A program made the position numbers and the translations under genes. From an uncultured Caldilineales bacterium (lineage in GTDB: Bacteria > Chloroflexota > Anaerolineae > JAAEKA01): 64,000 bases of DNA. Of the stretch, positions 61,520 through 64,000 are shown one piece after another (position 1 is the stretch's first letter; the number at the start of each line of letters is the position of its first letter). The DNA lies in NCBI GenBank assembly GCA_937907455.1, contig CALESQ010000043.1:1-64000 (forward strand), read 5' to 3'. The notes beneath the pieces were generated by a model. That model had not been told where the DNA came from and did not search any database. It worked only from the letters and a program-made list of their open reading frames with translations.

Positions 61520-62809
61520 CTACGCATTCGGTTTCGTGGGGTTCACTGCAGGTTCATTGGCCTGATTCACGCGGAAGATATCGAAATCACAGGATATGTA
61601 ACCTTCCGTGCTCATGCCGAGACCCTCGTTCACGACCTCAACAACCTCAATGTTGAATGCATCTGGAATGAAATCAAAAACCTCTCCATTGTAATTACCC
61701 ATCCACAGGCCAAGAATGTAGTTCCCAGGCTTAAGATATAGTTGATTCATTCTCACGCAGTAATAGTTCGACCCAGCGGTCACCTGAATCGTTTTGCCCA
61801 ATCCGACAATATCTGCATTCACCAGCTTCACGCCAAGGCCATCGTAAATAATGACCGAGAGTGTTCCAATCTCTCGACTGATGTCTGATTGGATATTCAT
61901 GAAAAAGCTAGCAGGGCCATTGGGATAGAGACTATTGCTGTAGCCCTCATCAGAACTGGTAAACCAGATGGACCTAAACTGTACTTTACCGCTGCCGCTT
62001 CTCGAACAGCCGGTGAGGTTGATCCACTCACCGGCTGGCGCACCGGAGGATTTAGGAAGATACATGTCCACAATACGCTTGGTCGCTCCGGCAGCAGAGA
62101 GTCTTCCACCCTTTAGCAGCACTGACGTCGGACAGAGTCTTTGTACGGCGTTCATGTTGTGACTGACAAATAAGACAGTTCTGCCCGCCTTGGCTACATC
62201 GTCCATCTTTCCCAGGCATTTCTTTTGAAATGCTGCGTCACCCACCGACAATACTTCATCCACTAGAAGGATTTCCGGCTCCAGGTGGGCCGCTACGGCA
62301 AAGGCCAGACGCACGTACATGCCACTACTGTAACGTTTGACGGGCGTGTCTAGGAAGCGTTCAATCTCGGCGAAGGCTACGATCTCGTCGAAACAGCGAT
62401 CGATTTCGCGACGACGCATGCCTAAGATCGCGCCGTTCAAAAATATGTTTTCACGCCCGGTCAGTTCGGGGTGAAAGCCTGTCCCCACCTCGAGCAAAGA
62501 ACCAATTCTGCCGTGGATTTCAGCAGCGCCGCTGGTCGGCTCCGTAATGCGGGAGAGGATTTTCAAGAGCGTACTCTTGCCGGCACCGTTGCGACCAATG
62601 ATACCTATGACCTCACCACGCTTAACTTCAAAAGAAACGTCCTTAAGTGCCCAGAGATCGTTGGAAGAAGCAGACGGCGATTTTGCCGATCGGCTGGCGC
62701 GTTGAAAGAGTCCTACCACTGAGTCGCGCAGGGTGTCATGACGCTGATCAGCGGCGCCGAGGTGATAGAGTTTCGAGAGGTTTTCGATCCGGATAGCGAT
62801 GTCAGACAT
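61520..62809 (-). CDS. wzt: Polysaccharide ABC transporter ATP-binding protein (Wzt-like)
   Basis: ATPase of the Wzm/Wzt-type exporter that moves finished lipid-linked glycan across the membrane. The nucleotide-binding domain has Walker A GRNGAGKSTLLKILS near residue 73, the signature region YSSGMYVRLAFAVA and Walker B ILLVDEVLSVGD. The last 160 residues (from about SGAPAGEWINLTG) form a beta-rich Wzt C-terminal domain that in known exporters reads the glycan terminus. The gene symbol is by family, not certain. No Wzm permease is visible, so it may lie beyond the right edge. About 429 residues. Confidence 0.88.
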   Translation of the reverse strand: MSDIAIRIENLSKLYHLGAADQRHDTLRDSVVGLFQRASRSAKSPSASSNDLWALKDVSFEVKRGEVIGIIGRNGAGKSTLLKILSRITEPTSGAAEIHGRIGSLLEVGTGFHPELTGRENIFLNGAILGMRRREIDRCFDEIVAFAEIERFLDTPVKRYSSGMYVRLAFAVAAHLEPEILLVDEVLSVGDAAFQKKCLGKMDDVAKAGRTVLFVSHNMNAVQRLCPTSVLLKGGRLSAAGATKRIVDMYLPKSSGAPAGEWINLTGCSRSGSGKVQFRSIWFTSSDEGYSNSLYPNGPASFFMNIQSDISREIGTLSVIIYDGLGVKLVNADIVGLGKTIQVTAGSNYYCVRMNQLYLKPGNYILGLWMGNYNGEVFDFIPDAFNIEVVEVVNEGLGMSTEGYISCDFDIFRVNQANEPAVNPTKPNA

Positions 62810-63006
62810 GATCTTGGCCGTAGAGATGAGATCTACCGAGATGATGTTCTCAGGATTGGTGATAGCGGACTTGTGTTGAGCCAGCCTGTTGTGAGAAAGT
62901 GGACAACCTTATCGAATTCCGCTTGTTCGATGTGGGACGCACCTAATACCAGATAAGAGTCACTGCTGGAGAATAGCTGTTCAGTCACGGGGCGTTTTGG
63001 CGGAAC

Positions 63007-64000
63007 CTAGTCATAGACTTGATAGACGCGAACCAGCTCGCTTTCGTCCATGTAGACAAGTTGAAAACGCTCCGGTTCTTGTTCTAAGGCAGGGATGATC
63101 TCGGTACGGAAATAGTCTTGCCAACTGAAGGGCGTACCTGAAACAAGATCAGGTTCGATGAGCAGGTAATCAACGTTGAACAGATCAAGCGACTCGTAGA
63201 ATCGCTGTAGGCTTGTTGTTTCAGTAAGACTATACAACTCTGGACTTAGCTTGTACCTCTGGCCATCTCCGCCGTCGGGATATGGAACAGTCGTACGTTG
63301 ACTATAGATATAGGTCACGCGCGGTACCGGCGCCATGACAACAGCATCAATTGGAACATTCGTTGCCAGCCATGAAGGGCCAACAGCTACGTCGGGAATT
63401 CGGTTTCGCACCGGATTGATTACGGCTTGAACGTCTCTGGCCAGATGAAGACTAATCAAAGCGAACAATCCGAAGCCGATAAATGCTGGAGCTAATCGAG
63501 GAATGCGCAGCCTATTGGCGATCCAAGATGCAATAATCTTGACGCCCACTGTCAAATAGAGTATCAGCAAGGGCGTCAATGGGACCCAATAGCGACTATC
63601 TTGCGGACCCAGAGTAAGAATCACCAAATAGATCGGTACATAATATTCCGCCACGGAGGCTTTGCTTCTGGCTTGCGCTAGATACCCGGTGATCAATATG
63701 GCAAGAACAATACCACCTGCAATGAAAGATAGAGGCGCCAATCCTATCTTGCCGAGCACCTCCAGCACCTTCGGGCCGAAGAGCAAAGGGATCAAGAAGT
63801 CGGGGAGATTTTGGACCCATTGGGCGACAGCCTTTGATGGCAGGTCATGCGCCAATTCTTGCAGGAAGGGAATCACCGTGGCCGAGCTTAGGCCATAAGA
63901 AGCTCCGGCGCCACCCAAAGCGTTGTTGCGTGCTGACCAAAATACATATCCCAACGAAAAAGGAGCAATGACACAAAATAGCCCGCGCCAATTCCTCCTG
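63007..64000 (-). CDS. Membrane glycosyltransferase, partial (GT39-like C-terminal part)
   Basis: C-terminal part of a polytopic membrane protein; the coding frame stays open without a stop to the window edge (LARAILCVIAPFSLGYVFW), so the gene continues to the right. It has several hydrophobic segments, QDSRYWVPLTPLLILYLTVG, and a soluble tail ending FQLVYMDESELVRVYQVYD. The pattern fits GT-C enzymes using polyprenyl-phosphate sugars, but the catalytic N-terminal loop lies outside the window, so the assignment is tentative. Confidence 0.7.
   Translation of the reverse strand, partial: RRNWRGLFCVIAPFSLGYVFWSARNNALGGAGASYGLSSATVIPFLQELAHDLPSKAVAQWVQNLPDFLIPLLFGPKVLEVLGKIGLAPLSFIAGGIVLAILITGYLAQARSKASVAEYYVPIYLVILTLGPQDSRYWVPLTPLLILYLTVGVKIIASWIANRLRIPRLAPAFIGFGLFALISLHLARDVQAVINPVRNRIPDVAVGPSWLATNVPIDAVVMAPVPRVTYIYSQRTTVPYPDGGDGQRYKLSPELYSLTETTSLQRFYESLDLFNVDYLLIEPDLVSGTPFSWQDYFRTEIIPALEQEPERFQLVYMDESELVRVYQVYD

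Overview
The window looks like a chromosomal segment of a GC-rich bacterium, most likely a member of Chloroflexota (Anaerolineae/Caldilineae-like). This is an inference from gene content: a long PriA, a LysM lipoprotein, C25 (gingipain-like) peptidases, secreted proteins with C-terminal membrane anchors, HprK-like/PqqD genes and a very large exopolysaccharide locus. No rRNA, tRNA, IS element, integrase or CRISPR array was seen.

Positions 1-13.5 kb hold housekeeping genes on both strands: priA (-), ssb (+), a LysM lipoprotein (+), a TetR regulator with a beta-CASP nuclease (-), an RNase D-like nuclease (-), a K+-independent H+-pyrophosphatase (+), a histone-deacetylase-family protein (+), ndk (+) and rsfS (-). 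Good sigma70-type promoters precede several of these. Between the convergent ndk and rsfS genes lie two mirrored arrays of an 8-bp word on either side of one shared terminator.

From 13.5 kb to the right edge every gene is on the minus strand, so transcription runs from right to left. 13.5-22 kb carries a membrane glycosyltransferase, an O-antigen-ligase-like protein, a class A beta-lactamase-like protein, guaA, xpt, an HprK-like kinase and an S26 signal peptidase. 22-34.7 kb encodes three large secreted proteins: two paralogous C25 cysteine peptidases, the second ending in dockerin-like repeats, flank a 1949-residue fusion of a type I pullulanase and an alpha-amylase.

35-64 kb is a polysaccharide or glycan export locus. 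It contains about a dozen glycosyltransferases, a polyprenyl-phosphate sugar transferase, an O-antigen-ligase-like protein, a methyltransferase, a hexapeptide acyltransferase, a sugar epimerase, a three-gene acetamidino-sugar module (HisH/HisF/WbpG-type), a sialidase-like propeller protein and a Wzt-type ABC ATPase. The last gene is cut by the window edge.

The most interesting element is the left (3') end of this locus. A tight run of SIS isomerase, HprK-like kinase, glycosyltransferase, sulfotransferase, glycosyltransferase and PqqD-like peptide chaperone ends in an unlisted 52-residue peptide gene with a strong ribosome binding site and a leader resembling those of lasso and related RiPP precursors, followed by hairpins. 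I infer a candidate ribosomal peptide that may be phosphorylated, glycosylated or sulfated; no cyclase or leader peptidase is adjacent. A second theme is repeated 7- or 8-bp tandem words, often in inverted pairs and sometimes inside reading frames.
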